This document shows positions 34,905 to 43,881 of a stretch of DNA of 64,000 nucleotides, piece by piece. The notes beneath the pieces were generated by a model. It saw nothing but the letters and a program-made list of their open reading frames with translations, was not told the origin of the DNA and did no database searches. The DNA is from Sphingomonas baiyangensis (lineage in GTDB: Bacteria > Pseudomonadota > Alphaproteobacteria > Sphingomonadales > Sphingomonadaceae): the NCBI RefSeq assembly GCF_005144715.1, contig NZ_SWKR01000002.1:806001-870000 (forward strand). Direction: 5' to 3'. The translations under genes and the position numbers were made by a program. How positions within the stretch are numbered: position 1 is the stretch's first letter; each line of letters starts with the position of its first letter.

Positions 34905-35007
34905 GGGGAGGCTCCACACTGATATCGCCTCGGATATTTCGCTTGACCGATTCGCACAATGCTGCGAGTTTATCCGCCTCGCAACCATTGTTGAAAGGAA
35001 CGAACCA
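34905..35007. promoter_or_regulatory. Divergent control region of the RHH pair
   Basis: This 103-bp gap separates two divergent Arc/Mnt-like genes and should contain both promoters and their operators. TTGACC (34954-34959) is a -35 candidate on the plus strand, and AAAGGA (34994-34999) precedes the GTG at 35008. Operator halves could not be assigned by eye. Confidence 0.45.
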
Positions 35008-35187
35008 GTGGGCCGACGATATCCAAGCGATGAGGCCACGCGATTCCTGCTTCGGCTGACGCCGGAGAAGCACGCGCAGCTGAAGTCCCGTGCGGAGGCG
35101 GGCTATCGATCAATGAACGCGGAAATCAATTCTCTGATCGATCGCGGTCTAGCCGGCGATCCCCCTGAACCGAAAAACGGCGTCTGA
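35008..35187 (+). CDS. Arc-like ribbon-helix-helix repressor
   Basis: A 59-aa single-domain RHH protein (ATRFLLRLTPEKHAQLKSRAEAGYRSMNAEIN) close in size to P22 Arc (53 aa). GTG 35008 has AAAGGAACGAACCA upstream. It lies upstream of the antirepressor on the same strand, as Arc precedes Ant in P22. It probably represses antirepressor synthesis. Confidence 0.78.
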   Translation: MGRRYPSDEATRFLLRLTPEKHAQLKSRAEAGYRSMNAEINSLIDRGLAGDPPEPKNGV

Positions 35188-35265
35188 GCACCGGCCTTCG
35201 AAACCCGCTCAGACGCCGCCCGTACCAAACCAGCGCGGAAACGCGCCAATCGGAGTGCGCAAACT

Positions 35266-35718
35266 ATGCGATCCCCTGAAAAAATCAACACCGTGGTCAG
35301 TCGCCGCGGCATTCTCGGCGCGCTTGCCGCCGCCGCTCCTGCCGTAGCGATCGGCATCCCCGCCGCTGCCGCTCCCGTCTCGAACTGGGACGCGCTGCGC
35401 GATATTTCCGGCATCATCGCCGACGAGCCGGTTCACGCGAAATGGACGTTGCTGTGGGAGCGCGTCTCGCGTGCCCGCGGGGAGTGGCACGCCGCGCGTG
35501 CCAAGCTGGAAAACCGGCCGTACAATCGACGGGCGCTCGCCATGTTCGAGCGCGAAGCCGAGGTCGCGTATATCGAGGCGATCGGCGCGCTGCTCGACGA
35601 GCCAGCCCCCTCGCCGCTGGCGGCGTTGCAGAAAATCGCCGTCACGCTGGAGCCGGGCTTCGCGCAGGACGTGCGCCAGTCGATCACGCGCGATCTGGTG
35701 ATGCGGGGCGCGCGGTGA
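35266..35718 (+). CDS. Tat-signal phage protein
   Basis: A 150-aa protein with a twin-arginine signal (VVSRRGILGALAAAAPAVAIG, residues about 10-30) and a helical mature part (WERVSRARGEWHAARAKLENRP). No family recognised. It stands between the Arc-like gene and the antirepressor, so it is expressed with them. Export of a phage protein by Tat is unusual. Confidence 0.6.
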   Translation: MRSPEKINTVVSRRGILGALAAAAPAVAIGIPAAAAPVSNWDALRDISGIIADEPVHAKWTLLWERVSRARGEWHAARAKLENRPYNRRALAMFEREAEVAYIEAIGALLDEPAPSPLAALQKIAVTLEPGFAQDVRQSITRDLVMRGAR

Positions 35719-35987
35719 GCGCGCATCCGAAGCCGCGCCAGCCCCGGCGGCGTAACCGCTACCGCGATGGCGACCTGCTGACGAAGGCCGGATTCGAGGC
35801 CGTCGTGAAGCGGCTGGCGAAGGGCGGTGGGCAGGCGATGGACCCGGCGCGCGCCTATGACGCCACGATCGAGCTGCTGGTCGCGCACCAGAAGCGGCTC
35901 GGCCACCCGCACATGAACAACCTTCTGGAAGTCGCGCAGCATCTGGCGGCGCAGGCACATGCATTCACGAAAGGAGCGACACGATGA
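35715..35987 (+). CDS. Small basic phage protein
   Basis: A 90-aa protein, GTG start overlapping the upstream stop (GTGA). The N-terminus is very basic (PKPRQPRRRNRYR) and the rest helical. Its stop overlaps the antirepressor start (ATGA). Function unknown. Confidence 0.55.
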   Translation: MSAHPKPRQPRRRNRYRDGDLLTKAGFEAVVKRLAKGGGQAMDPARAYDATIELLVAHQKRLGHPHMNNLLEVAQHLAAQAHAFTKGATR

Positions 35988-36736
35988 ACGAACTGGTGTT
36001 TCAGGGCGCGCAATTGGCAGCGATCGAGCGCGACGGCAAAATGTGGGTGACGGCGCCTGACCTGTCCCGGTTCCTCGGGTACAGCCGCGCGGACAAGGTA
36101 ACGCAACTCTACAATCGTCATGCCGACGAGTTTCACCCAACCATGACGCAGGTTTTTCGAGAATCTCAATTTGGCGTTCTCGAAGGCGGCGCACACCCTC
36201 AAATTGAGGTTCTCGATAATCGGCGCGGCAATCTGGTCAACGAGGTCCGCCTGTTCTCGCTGCGCGGGGCACATCTTGTGGCGATGCTGGCGAAAACGGA
36301 GATGGGCAAAGCGTGCCGGCGGTGGATGCTCGATCTCGCCGAGCGCGAGAGCGCCACCCATCTGCCGCACAGCTACGAGCTGCAGAAAGATTGGGTGATA
36401 ACAATTCGCGACCTGTTCGGCGAGGACGATGCCCGCAAGACGGCGATCGGGTTCGGTTGGCCCGTCGCAAAGAAGCGCCGTTCGCTCGTGAAGGTGACAG
36501 ACGACGACATTCTGCTCGGCCAGCTGACGCGCGCGGCGATCCCCCTCGCCCGAGCCTCCCGCTATGGCTTCTCGCCCGACGAGCTTTGCCGTCGGGCCGA
36601 TGTATCGCCCGCACGGATCACGCCGCGCATGTGGGAGAGCTTCGCCCTATGGGCGCAGGCCGCAGGCTTGCACCGCAGCCATGCGCGCCCCGGTGGGGGA
36701 ATGCCGGTCGACGTGTGGCGGTTGCCGGCCGTTTGA
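35984..36736 (+). CDS. Bro-N phage antirepressor
   Basis: A 250-aa protein. The N-terminal half is a Bro-N domain (VTAPDLSRFLGYSRADKVTQLYNRH, then NEVRLFSLRGAHLVAMLAKT). The C-terminal half is a separate helical DNA- or protein-binding domain. Antirepressors of this kind inactivate the main repressor and push the phage into lytic growth. Location downstream of an Arc-like gene and before the tailspike matches the P22 immI arrangement. Confidence 0.8.
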   Translation: MNELVFQGAQLAAIERDGKMWVTAPDLSRFLGYSRADKVTQLYNRHADEFHPTMTQVFRESQFGVLEGGAHPQIEVLDNRRGNLVNEVRLFSLRGAHLVAMLAKTEMGKACRRWMLDLAERESATHLPHSYELQKDWVITIRDLFGEDDARKTAIGFGWPVAKKRRSLVKVTDDDILLGQLTRAAIPLARASRYGFSPDELCRRADVSPARITPRMWESFALWAQAAGLHRSHARPGGGMPVDVWRLPAV

Positions 36737-36802
36737 ATGCTTAGCGCCTAGCGTTCAGGCCACCCGTCGCGTATAGCGCACTGGCTGCTCCACCAATTCT
36801 AA

Positions 36803-36815
36803 CCGGCGACGCCGG
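36803..36815. other. Short palindrome upstream of the tailspike gene
   Basis: CCGGCGACGCCGG is a perfect 6-bp-arm palindrome in the 146-bp gap between antirepressor and tailspike. It may be a small terminator or a protein site. Nothing else stands out in this gap apart from GGGGGGCGAGGACGA before the ATG. Confidence 0.35.
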
Positions 36816-36882
36816 ATGGTGGGGGCATGTCTGCATATCATGCTGATCGTTCGTTCGCCTCTGCGATGGGGGGCGAGGACGA

Positions 36883-39800
36883 ATGAAGCTGTTCCGTGAA
36901 GTCGTGCAGGATCGGTTCGGCAATGTCCGCGCCCTCGTGCCCGTCGAAATCCGGCTGGCCGGCACGACGACGAAAGCCACGCTGTACGCGACCGATGACG
37001 TCGGGGGCGATGTTCTCGTCAATCCCCAGGCGACCGACAACAACGGCTATCTCGAGGCGTACATCGCCGACGGCACGTTCGACCTCGTGGTCGCGCCGGG
37101 TCAGCCCGGATCGTACACCATCCCAGACGTCCAGCACGCCGATCTGATCGGGCTGCGCTCGGCGGTGCTTGCTGACTATGAGGTTGCAGCAGCGAACGCA
37201 GCGGACAGCGTTGCCGGCAATCTGCAGCCAATCGTTGGTGAAGCACAGGCGGGTGCCGCGCAGGCGCAAGCGTGGGCGACGAGCGCGGGCGCGCCCGATC
37301 CTGCAACGCCGACGATCAAGTCTGCGCGGGGCTACGCGATCGAGGCTGACGCCAAGTCTCAAGCGGCCGGTGTCTCCGCTGCCGTGGCGTTGACCGCTGC
37401 TGGACCCAATTACGCCAACGCGGCGGCCGGTTTGGCAGCAACCAGCGTGGGCCAGTCGTTTGCCGTGTTCGACGGCATCAACACCGTGACGATCTATCGC
37501 CACGATGCCGGCCCGGTCGCAACGGTGCTTCGCCGCTATCCCTTCGATCTCGTCCCGCGTCTTGCCGATCAGGACCGCCGGATTGCCGCGACCATTTCGC
37601 CCACTGTGGCGGCCCTACGGCTCGGCTGGGAAGGCACCGCTGGCGCCGCTACGGCCGAGGCGAAGATCACCAGCTTTCAGCAGCCGATCGCGCACGCGAC
37701 TGCTGTGACCGAGCGGTGGCGCGGTATGGTGCGGACTGCTGGCCTGCATTTCCATGCGCCGTACGACGCGACGACGATGCTGATCGACAACCCGGATACG
37801 GGGCAGTCGTGGCAGGTCGATTTCGGGCTAGAGCTCTCGGGCACGCAGAAGTTTCGCCAGCTCGTCGTCACGGATAGCGGGCTCATCATCTGCATCCCTT
37901 ATTCGGCGACCTGGTTTCTGGTGATCGACCCGCGCACGATGGTCGATGGCGATCCGCGCACGATCAAGGGCTGGCGCGAAACCTTCGGCCTGCCGGCGGC
38001 GGCGCTATCGGGCGCGGGCAAATACGACGGCGGAACGCTGATCGGGGATACGCTGGTCTGCGCTCCCTTCAACGCAACGTCCGTCCCCTTCATCGACGTG
38101 AAGAACATGACGGGCCGGGTGCTGACCGCCACCCAGCTCGGCCTGACCTCGACCGCGCTCAACGGCTCGGCGAAGTATTCGGACGTCGTGAGCATCGGCA
38201 GCAAGGCGTATTGCGTCGCCTTCGGTGCAGCAAACTTCCTCGTCATCGACGTGCCCACCGAGACGGCAACGCAGCCGACCTTCGGTCTTACGCTGAGCGA
38301 CGCCAACAAGTTCTCCAGCGCGATCGTCGTCGGCAAGCTGATCTATCTGTGCCCGTTCACGTCGGCCGATGTGGGCGTGCTCGATACGGTCGCCGGGACG
38401 GGAAGCCGGACCGCGATGGGCGCCAGTCTCACCGGCAACAACAAGTGGCGGAAGATCGTGCGCGTCAGCCGCAAGCTGGTGTGCGTCCCCGGCGACGCGA
38501 ACGACTTCCTCGAGATCGACCTCGATAACACCAGCGGCAGCACATTCGGGACCGCGACGCGCAAGGCGTATAGCATCTATGACGTGCGCGTTCCGGGCAC
38601 GACGGGCACGCTCCCCAACGGCACCAAATGGTCGGGCGCCCTCGCATATGGGGACGTCATCCATGGTTGCCCCTGCGGCACCACGCAGGCCGGGCAGGAC
38701 ATCCTGCTGCTCGACATGGCGGCGAACGCCGGCGCCGGGCAGGCGATGCACACCGACAGGCGCGTGTTTCTGCCAACGGGCGTTACGGGTAGCACCAAGT
38801 GGTTCGGAGCAAACGGCCACCCGAACGGCTGGAACTACTGCTGGCCGGCATCGGCGACCGACTTCCTGATCTTCCGCGATGACGATCCCGACAACGACTT
38901 CCCCGTCGCCGTGCGGCACAATCTCGGCCTCACGCTCACCGATGGCGACCAGAAGTTCCAGGGCGGCTTCCTCACCGGCGATCTCAAGCTCGGCTCGTTT
39001 CCGCGCAGTCAAGAGACGCGGATGTGCTTCATCGATCCGGCGGACAAGACCGCATCGCCCTACGGCACCGCGATCCTAACCGACTTCGGCGGCGCGACCG
39101 ATCTTGATACCGGCGCGACGGGCGTTCCGCTCGGCACCGGAGCAGTCGACGAGCAAAAGTGGCATTCCAGCGACGTCGGCATGGACGGCTGCGCCTATGG
39201 CATTCCGTACAATGCCGAGAAGGTAATCATCTACGATTACCGCAATCCCGACGCCAGCAAGATCATGCTGACCAACTTCGGGCTCGATCTATCGGGGATC
39301 GATAAGTGGGTGGGTACCGTGCTGTACCCGAATGGCTGGCTGGTCTGCGCACCGCGCAGCCACTCCAAGATCCTCATCATCGACACCAATCCACAGTCGC
39401 CGACGTACCGGCAGGCGTGGCTCGTCGACTGCGGCAAGGACATCAACGCGCTCAGCCTCGCTGGTCAGACGACGCTGAAATACTCGTTTCCGCAGATCGG
39501 CGCGGACGGCCGCATCTATTTCATGCCGCGCACCGCGCGCAACGTGATGGTGCTCGATCCGTCCGACACTAGCGAGCACCCGTTCGGCAAGCTGACCTTC
39601 GAGACGGGCGGGCTCGACATGACGCCACTCGGGACGCTGGCTGGCTCGGGCTACACGATCGCCGCGAAAACCGGCCCTGACGGCGTGATCCTCGCAGCCG
39701 CGGTTGGCGGCACGCTGGCGGGCGTCGGGCACTTCCTGTTCATCAATACGATGACCGGTGTTTGGCGGTGGAGCGATCTCGGCCTTCAGAGCCAGCTCAA

Positions 39801-39954
39801 CGCGTCGAACAAGGTTGCGGGATGCATGCACACGCTGGCGGGCAAGCTGATCTTCATCCCGCGCTCGGCCAATTTCGCGATCCAGGTGAAGCTCAAAGGC
39901 GTGCCACCGCTGCCGGCGGCGGCCGTGCTCGGGCCGTATCTCAACAAGTGCTGA
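36883..39954 (+). CDS. Large propeller-repeat tailspike
   Basis: A 1023-aa receptor-binding protein. Residues 1-100 resemble a virion-anchoring fibre domain (DRFGNVRALVPVEIRLAGT). An Ala-rich helical neck follows to about 190. From about 290 to 1000 there are many imperfect 45-60-residue repeats of the form G-LxLSG-x-KF/W-x(n)-G-x-L/I-x-C-x-P-(x)n-LVID, suggestive of beta-propellers. It should bind the host surface polysaccharide or protein. No glycosidase motif is obvious. It is the P22 gene 9 equivalent by position. Confidence 0.75.
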   Translation: MKLFREVVQDRFGNVRALVPVEIRLAGTTTKATLYATDDVGGDVLVNPQATDNNGYLEAYIADGTFDLVVAPGQPGSYTIPDVQHADLIGLRSAVLADYEVAAANAADSVAGNLQPIVGEAQAGAAQAQAWATSAGAPDPATPTIKSARGYAIEADAKSQAAGVSAAVALTAAGPNYANAAAGLAATSVGQSFAVFDGINTVTIYRHDAGPVATVLRRYPFDLVPRLADQDRRIAATISPTVAALRLGWEGTAGAATAEAKITSFQQPIAHATAVTERWRGMVRTAGLHFHAPYDATTMLIDNPDTGQSWQVDFGLELSGTQKFRQLVVTDSGLIICIPYSATWFLVIDPRTMVDGDPRTIKGWRETFGLPAAALSGAGKYDGGTLIGDTLVCAPFNATSVPFIDVKNMTGRVLTATQLGLTSTALNGSAKYSDVVSIGSKAYCVAFGAANFLVIDVPTETATQPTFGLTLSDANKFSSAIVVGKLIYLCPFTSADVGVLDTVAGTGSRTAMGASLTGNNKWRKIVRVSRKLVCVPGDANDFLEIDLDNTSGSTFGTATRKAYSIYDVRVPGTTGTLPNGTKWSGALAYGDVIHGCPCGTTQAGQDILLLDMAANAGAGQAMHTDRRVFLPTGVTGSTKWFGANGHPNGWNYCWPASATDFLIFRDDDPDNDFPVAVRHNLGLTLTDGDQKFQGGFLTGDLKLGSFPRSQETRMCFIDPADKTASPYGTAILTDFGGATDLDTGATGVPLGTGAVDEQKWHSSDVGMDGCAYGIPYNAEKVIIYDYRNPDASKIMLTNFGLDLSGIDKWVGTVLYPNGWLVCAPRSHSKILIIDTNPQSPTYRQAWLVDCGKDINALSLAGQTTLKYSFPQIGADGRIYFMPRTARNVMVLDPSDTSEHPFGKLTFETGGLDMTPLGTLAGSGYTIAAKTGPDGVILAAAVGGTLAGVGHFLFINTMTGVWRWSDLGLQSQLNASNKVAGCMHTLAGKLIFIPRSANFAIQVKLKGVPPLPAAAVLGPYLNKC

Positions 39955-39964
39955 GGCCGCTGTG

Positions 39965-40420
39965 ATGTCGCTCCTCGACGCTATCCCCTCGATGCTCGGT
40001 GCCGGCGCCAGCGGCGGCCTGCTGACGGCGTGGTGGGCGCACCAGCGGCACAAGCGCCGGCAGAGCGATAGCGTCGCGCTCGACATGGTGGCGAAGCAGG
40101 ACGCGCGCATAGCGGCGCTCGAAGCGCGCATCGCGTCCGATCGCAAGGCGGCCGAGGCGCGGGAGGAGCTGTGCGAGGCGCAGCTGTCGCTCGTCCGGCA
40201 CGAGCTCAAGAACGTCGAGGGGGCGTTTGACGCGCTGTTGCTGGCGCTGCGTCACGCGCCGCCCGAGCGGTTCGCGGCGATCATCGACGAGGTGACGGAG
40301 ATGCGTCGCGCGCGGCGCGTCGAGCAGGCCGAGCGACGGGGCGAGGTACGGCAAGAGGTTCAGGTCGAAGTGAGCGGGCGAAACCTGCGTGATCGCGCGC
40401 GGGCCGACCTGGAAACGTGA
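39965..40420 (+). CDS. Membrane-anchored coiled-coil protein before endolysin
   Basis: A 151-aa protein with a short hydrophobic N-terminus (about 2-24) and a long charged coiled coil with repeated ARIAALEARIA. It lies directly before the endolysin, with a GTGA overlap at 40417. It could be a lysis accessory or a tail protein. The ATG at 39965 is preferred to the adjacent GTG 39962. Confidence 0.5.
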   Translation: MSLLDAIPSMLGAGASGGLLTAWWAHQRHKRRQSDSVALDMVAKQDARIAALEARIASDRKAAEAREELCEAQLSLVRHELKNVEGAFDALLLALRHAPPERFAAIIDEVTEMRRARRVEQAERRGEVRQEVQVEVSGRNLRDRARADLET

Positions 40421-40488
40421 TCGATTGGGAGTTGGACGCCCTCACGATGGGCGTCCTCTCCCTCGCACTGATTTACGAGGAGGCGGGG

Positions 40489-40938
40489 ATGCAGCTGAGC
40501 AAGCACTTCAATCTGAGGGAGTTCACCCGGTCGCAGACGGCGGCGCGGCGGGACATTCCGAACGTGCCGGGCAAGGCCGAGACGGCGGCGCTCAAGCTGC
40601 TGTGCGAGAAGGTGCTCGAGCCGATCCGCGAGCAGTTCGGGCCGGTGATGATCTCGTCGGGCTATCGCTCGCCGCGGCTGAACGCGGCGATCGGCAGCGG
40701 GCCGATGTCGCAGCACACCAAGGGGCAGGCCGCCGACTTTGAGGTGCCCGGCGTCTCGAATTACGAGGTCGCGCGCTGGGTGCAGCGGAACCTCGCGTTC
40801 GACCAACTGATCTTGGAGATGTGGAAGAAGGGCGATCCGAACGCCGGCTGGATTCACGTCAGCTTCCGCGAGCCGAACCGCAACCAGGTGCTAACCTATG
40901 ACGGCCGGGGCTACTCGACCGGGTTGCGTGCGGCGTGA
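40489..40938 (+). CDS. Endolysin, M15 D-Ala-D-Ala carboxypeptidase
   Basis: A 149-aa cytoplasmic endolysin of the M15A type. Zinc ligands are H76 (SQHTKGQAADFEV), D83 and H123 (GWIHVSF). MISSGYRSPRLNAAIG is the family core. It cuts the peptide cross-link of murein. GAGGAGGCGGGG immediately precedes the ATG at 40489. A GTG at 40417 in frame is less likely. No signal peptide, so the holin is needed for release. Confidence 0.85.
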   Translation: MQLSKHFNLREFTRSQTAARRDIPNVPGKAETAALKLLCEKVLEPIREQFGPVMISSGYRSPRLNAAIGSGPMSQHTKGQAADFEVPGVSNYEVARWVQRNLAFDQLILEMWKKGDPNAGWIHVSFREPNRNQVLTYDGRGYSTGLRAA

Positions 40939-41255
40939 GGTGGCTCCGCGCCTGCGTGCGCGCGCTGGGCGACCCTGAGGGACGTCGCGGGGCGGCGCTG
41001 ATCTTCCTCGCGGCCGGCGGCGTCGCGATGACGGCATATGCGTCCTACGCGCTGTGGCTGGTGCGCGCGCGCCCCGACTTCGCGTTCTACCTCGGCGCCG
41101 GCGCGCTGATCCTGATCGCGATCGTCCTGACCGGGTTCGCGGGGCTGCTGGTGAAGCGCAGCGTCAAGGGCGGCATCGGTGTCGCCACGTTCGAGGTGAC
41201 GGACCAACCGGGCGGCACGACGACGAGCGCCCGCATCGAGGGGGAAAGCGCATGA
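40935..41255 (+). CDS. Holin-like membrane protein
   Basis: A 106-aa protein with two predicted membrane segments (about 20-43 and 50-73), a short linker containing RARPDF and a polar C-terminus. Size, topology and place between endolysin and spanins fit a class II-like holin. GTG start overlaps the endolysin stop (GTGA). Confidence 0.7.
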   Translation: MRWLRACVRALGDPEGRRGAALIFLAAGGVAMTAYASYALWLVRARPDFAFYLGAGALILIAIVLTGFAGLLVKRSVKGGIGVATFEVTDQPGGTTTSARIEGESA

Positions 41256-41602
41256 GGCTGTATCTGTGGCTGGGCGGCGCTGTCGTCGCCCTCGCGCTCA
41301 TCATCGGCGCCTATGCCTATGGCGTCGGCGTCGGCCGCGATCGGCAACTGGCGGACGATCGCGCGGCGATGGATCGCGCCTCGACCGCCATGAAGCACGC
41401 CGGCGATGCCTATGCCCTGCGCGACGCCGCCGCTGCCAGCCGCGACGTCGAACGCGAAACCGTCTTTCGGGAGATTGTCCGTGAAGTACCGCGCATCATT
41501 GACCGCCATGTCTATCGCAACATCTGCGTTGATGCTGACGGGGTGCAGCTTCTTCGCGAAGCAACTGCCGCCGCAAACGGTGAGCCAGCGCCCCGCCGCT
41601 GA
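41252..41602 (+). CDS. i-spanin (Rz-like)
   Basis: A 116-aa protein with one N-terminal membrane anchor (about 4-24) and a periplasmic helical part (RQLADDRAAMDRAS...). This is the inner-membrane spanin. It works with the lipoprotein encoded in an overlapping frame to fuse inner and outer membranes at lysis. Start ATG overlaps the holin stop (ATGA). Confidence 0.75.
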   Translation: MRLYLWLGGAVVALALIIGAYAYGVGVGRDRQLADDRAAMDRASTAMKHAGDAYALRDAAAASRDVERETVFREIVREVPRIIDRHVYRNICVDADGVQLLREATAAANGEPAPRR

Positions 41603-41816
41603 TCTCATGGCCGAGCCGGGGAAGTTCGCGCCCCCGCCCGTCACCACCGATCCGGCGACCGGGGCGGCTGCGATGTCGGGCGCCGATGCGCTGCCGTGGG
41701 CGATCGACACGCTGCGCCTGGGCGGCGACATTCGCGCGCGGCTGATCCGCCTGCAGGACTATGTGCGAACGGCGGTTCTGGGCGAAACGTCTACCCCCGA
41801 GCCGCTAAGCGATTGA
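41481..41816 (+). CDS. o-spanin lipoprotein (Rz1-like)
   Basis: A 111-aa lipoprotein whose first 40 codons lie within the i-spanin gene in another frame, the classic Rz/Rz1 layout. Lipobox LMLTGC places the modified cysteine near residue 22. The mature part is Pro-rich at first (KQLPPQTVSQRP). GTG 41481 is chosen since GGGAG lies seven bases upstream. An internal ATG (41511) would still give a signal. It is longer than typical Rz1. Confidence 0.72.
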   Translation: MKYRASLTAMSIATSALMLTGCSFFAKQLPPQTVSQRPAADLMAEPGKFAPPPVTTDPATGAAAMSGADALPWAIDTLRLGGDIRARLIRLQDYVRTAVLGETSTPEPLSD

Positions 41817-41830
41817 TTCCCAATGGTACG

Positions 41831-41865
41831 ATTTCGAGGCCCGAAGCGGTAAACGCCTCTGAAAT
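41831..41865 (+). terminator. Stem-loop at the prophage right end
   Basis: ATTTCGAGGC (41831-41840) pairs with GCCTC-t-GAAAT (41855-41865), ten base pairs with a single bulged T and a 14-nt loop. It lies 15 bases beyond the o-spanin stop and probably ends the late transcript. Confidence 0.55.
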
Positions 41866-41895
41866 TGCACGTCTTTCCGGCTCCACGGCTGAAGC

Positions 41896-41923
41896 ACGGG
41901 TTCGATTCCCGTAGGGGTCACCA
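41896..41923 (+). other. tRNA 3'-end fragment, attachment site core
   Basis: The 28 bases form a perfect tRNA T arm (ACGGG-TTCGATT-CCCGT), the acceptor 3' strand AGGGGTC, discriminator A and CCA. The matching 5' strand (GACCCCT) and anticodon arm are absent upstream, so this is only the 3' end. The form fits an alphaproteobacterial tRNA-Glu (from memory). Such a remnant is what integration into a tRNA leaves behind. A related copy is at 58170-58188. Confidence 0.75.
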
Positions 41924-42008
41924 TGGCCGTCCAAGTGGCGGAGTTTGCGGTTTTCTGTTCGTTTACGTCGCGGCGGGTACACCTGATGGGTACACCGGAG
42001 ACGGACGG

Positions 42009-42680
42009 ATGGCGAAGATCAAGGGGTGTTGGCAGGATCCGCGCAGCGGCATCTACTATATCAGGCGCGAGATTCCGGCGGCACTCAGGCCTTCATTCGC
42101 CTGCGGCGACTTCTACAAGGTATCGCTCGGCACCGGCGATCTGCGCGAGGCGGAGAAGCGCTTCGCTGTCGCGAACGGCGAGTATGAGCGCAAGGTTGCA
42201 GCCTTCCGCGAGGCGCTGACGAAGAGCGGTGAAGGTCGGCTCACGCTCGAGCAGGCGGCGGCATTCGTAAACCGGCACCTGACCTCACGCTCGCCATCCG
42301 GGTTCGCTTCGGGAGGAATGCAGGTCGCATTTATCCTGATCGAGCTCGACAGGGCTGTCGCGGATCTCGCCGGCGCCCATCTGCCAACCGCTCAATCGAT
42401 GTCGGCGGAGGAATGGGCTGCCTACCGCAAACGATTGGCGGGCAGCGACATCGACGAAGAGTTCTCGCACGAGACTCTGGGGCGTATCGAGGCAGAGCGT
42501 GAGGCGCGCCACGCGCCGCCCGGTCACGCCTGGGTCGACCGACCCGTCGTTCCGCATCCGCGAGCGACGGACGGGATCGCTGGCAACGCCCGCGACGGGG
42601 CTGACCACGCGGCTCGACCTGACCGGACTGCCGGCCGGGCGCGAGGTCTTCTACCGGGTCGCCTTTGCCGATTTGGATGA
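42009..42680 (+). pseudogene. Truncated tyrosine integrase (N-terminal part)
   Basis: The ATG at 42009 opens an integrase-type N-terminus: MAKIKGCWQDPRSGIYYIRREIPAALR, then FYKVSLGTGDLREAEKRF (DUF6538-like and arm-binding region). After about codon 170 (near 42520) the similarity stops and the frame runs through phosphatase DNA until 42680. The core-binding and catalytic domains (R...H-x-x-R...Y) are missing, so it cannot recombine. It starts 86 bp after the tRNA end, the normal place for an island integrase. Confidence 0.75.
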
Positions 42681-43881
42681 TCCGCGGCGCGTCAGCGACT
42701 GGACACGCGGACGATTGCGGATGCCGGGGCAGTCGACGCGCGCGGTACGCTTCACCTTTGCCGGTGACGAGGCCGGTCAGGGCTTCGGCATCAATCCGGA
42801 CCTGGGCGGATATCGGCTGTACGAGGCGATGCGCCAGAAGCGGCCCGACTTCTTCATCCACCAGGGCGACCAGATCTATGCCGACGGTCCGCTGAAGGCG
42901 GAGGTGGCGCTGGCGGGCGGCGGCGTCTGGCGCAACCTGGTCACGCCCGCCAAGGACCATGTGGCAGAGACGCTCGACGATTTCCGCGGCGCCTATGCCT
43001 ACAACCTTCAGGACGCGCACAAGCGGCGCTTCCTCGCCGGAGTGCCCATGCTGGTGCAATGGGACGACCATGAGGTGCGCAACAATTGGTGGCCCGGCAA
43101 GTCGCTGACGGGGGCGATCCCGATGGCGACGCTGGCGGCCAATGCGCGGCAGGCGCTGGGCGAATACAACCCGCTTCGCTCCATGCCCGGTGCGGCCGGC
43201 ATCTACCGCAGCTTCAGCCAGGGGCCGTCGATCGAGGTGTTCCTGCTGGACGCGCGCAGCCGCCGCGGGGCGAACCTGCTCGCGGGCGGGCCTTTGCGGC
43301 GTGACGGTGACATGTTCGGGCGCGAGCAAATGGCGTGGCTGGAGCGCGCGTTGATGCGGTCTACCGCGACGTGGAAGGTGATCGCATCGGACATTCCGCT
43401 GTCGCTGACGGTGCCCGATCTCAACCGTGACGTGGCGAAGGGCGGCATCGAAGGCTTGGCCGACGGCGTGGCCGGCTCGCCCGGCGGACGCGAGCCCGAA
43501 CTCGCCCGCCTGCTGTCCTTCATCCGGCGGCACCGCATTCGCAACACGGTCTGGCTAAGCGCCGACGTCCATTATGCTGCAGCCATCCGCTACGAACCGG
43601 GCCGTGCCGCCTTCACCGACTTCGATCCCTTCTGGGAATTCGTCGCCGGCCCGATCAACGCGGGTACCGGCACGTCGGCCGGCAACCCGTTTGACCCGAC
43701 CTTCGGCCCGGCGCTCGTCTATGACAGCATGCCGGCGGCGCCCGCCGACCCAAGCCCACGCGGCGGCAATCAGTTCTTCGGGATGGGGGATGTCGATCCG
43801 GCGACCGGCGTGCTGACGATGTCGATCCATGACCTAAACGGCCGGGAGCGGTTCCGCATTCCGTTGGAACCCCAGCATTGA
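42499..43881 (+). pseudogene. PhoD-like phosphatase lacking its N-terminus
   Basis: From about 42535 the frame matches a PhoD-type phosphodiesterase/phosphatase: end of the Ig-like domain (LDLTGLPAGREVFYRV), FIHQGDQIYADGP, VQWDDHEVRNNW, SADVHYAA and a C-terminal GDVDPATGVLTM. The Tat signal and first ~80-100 residues are absent and replaced by integrase sequence. The GTG at 42499 would give a 460-aa protein without export signal, so it is probably inactive. The metal-binding core itself is intact. Confidence 0.7.

Noticed and set aside
36883..39954. A diversity-generating retroelement acting on the tailspike
   Set aside because: No reverse transcriptase gene or template/variable repeat pair is seen in the window.
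41815..41923. A complete tRNA or a permuted tmRNA at the prophage right end
   Set aside because: Only the T arm, acceptor 3' strand and CCA are present. There is no matching 5' strand or anticodon arm upstream, and no tmRNA-like GGGG start or tag region downstream.
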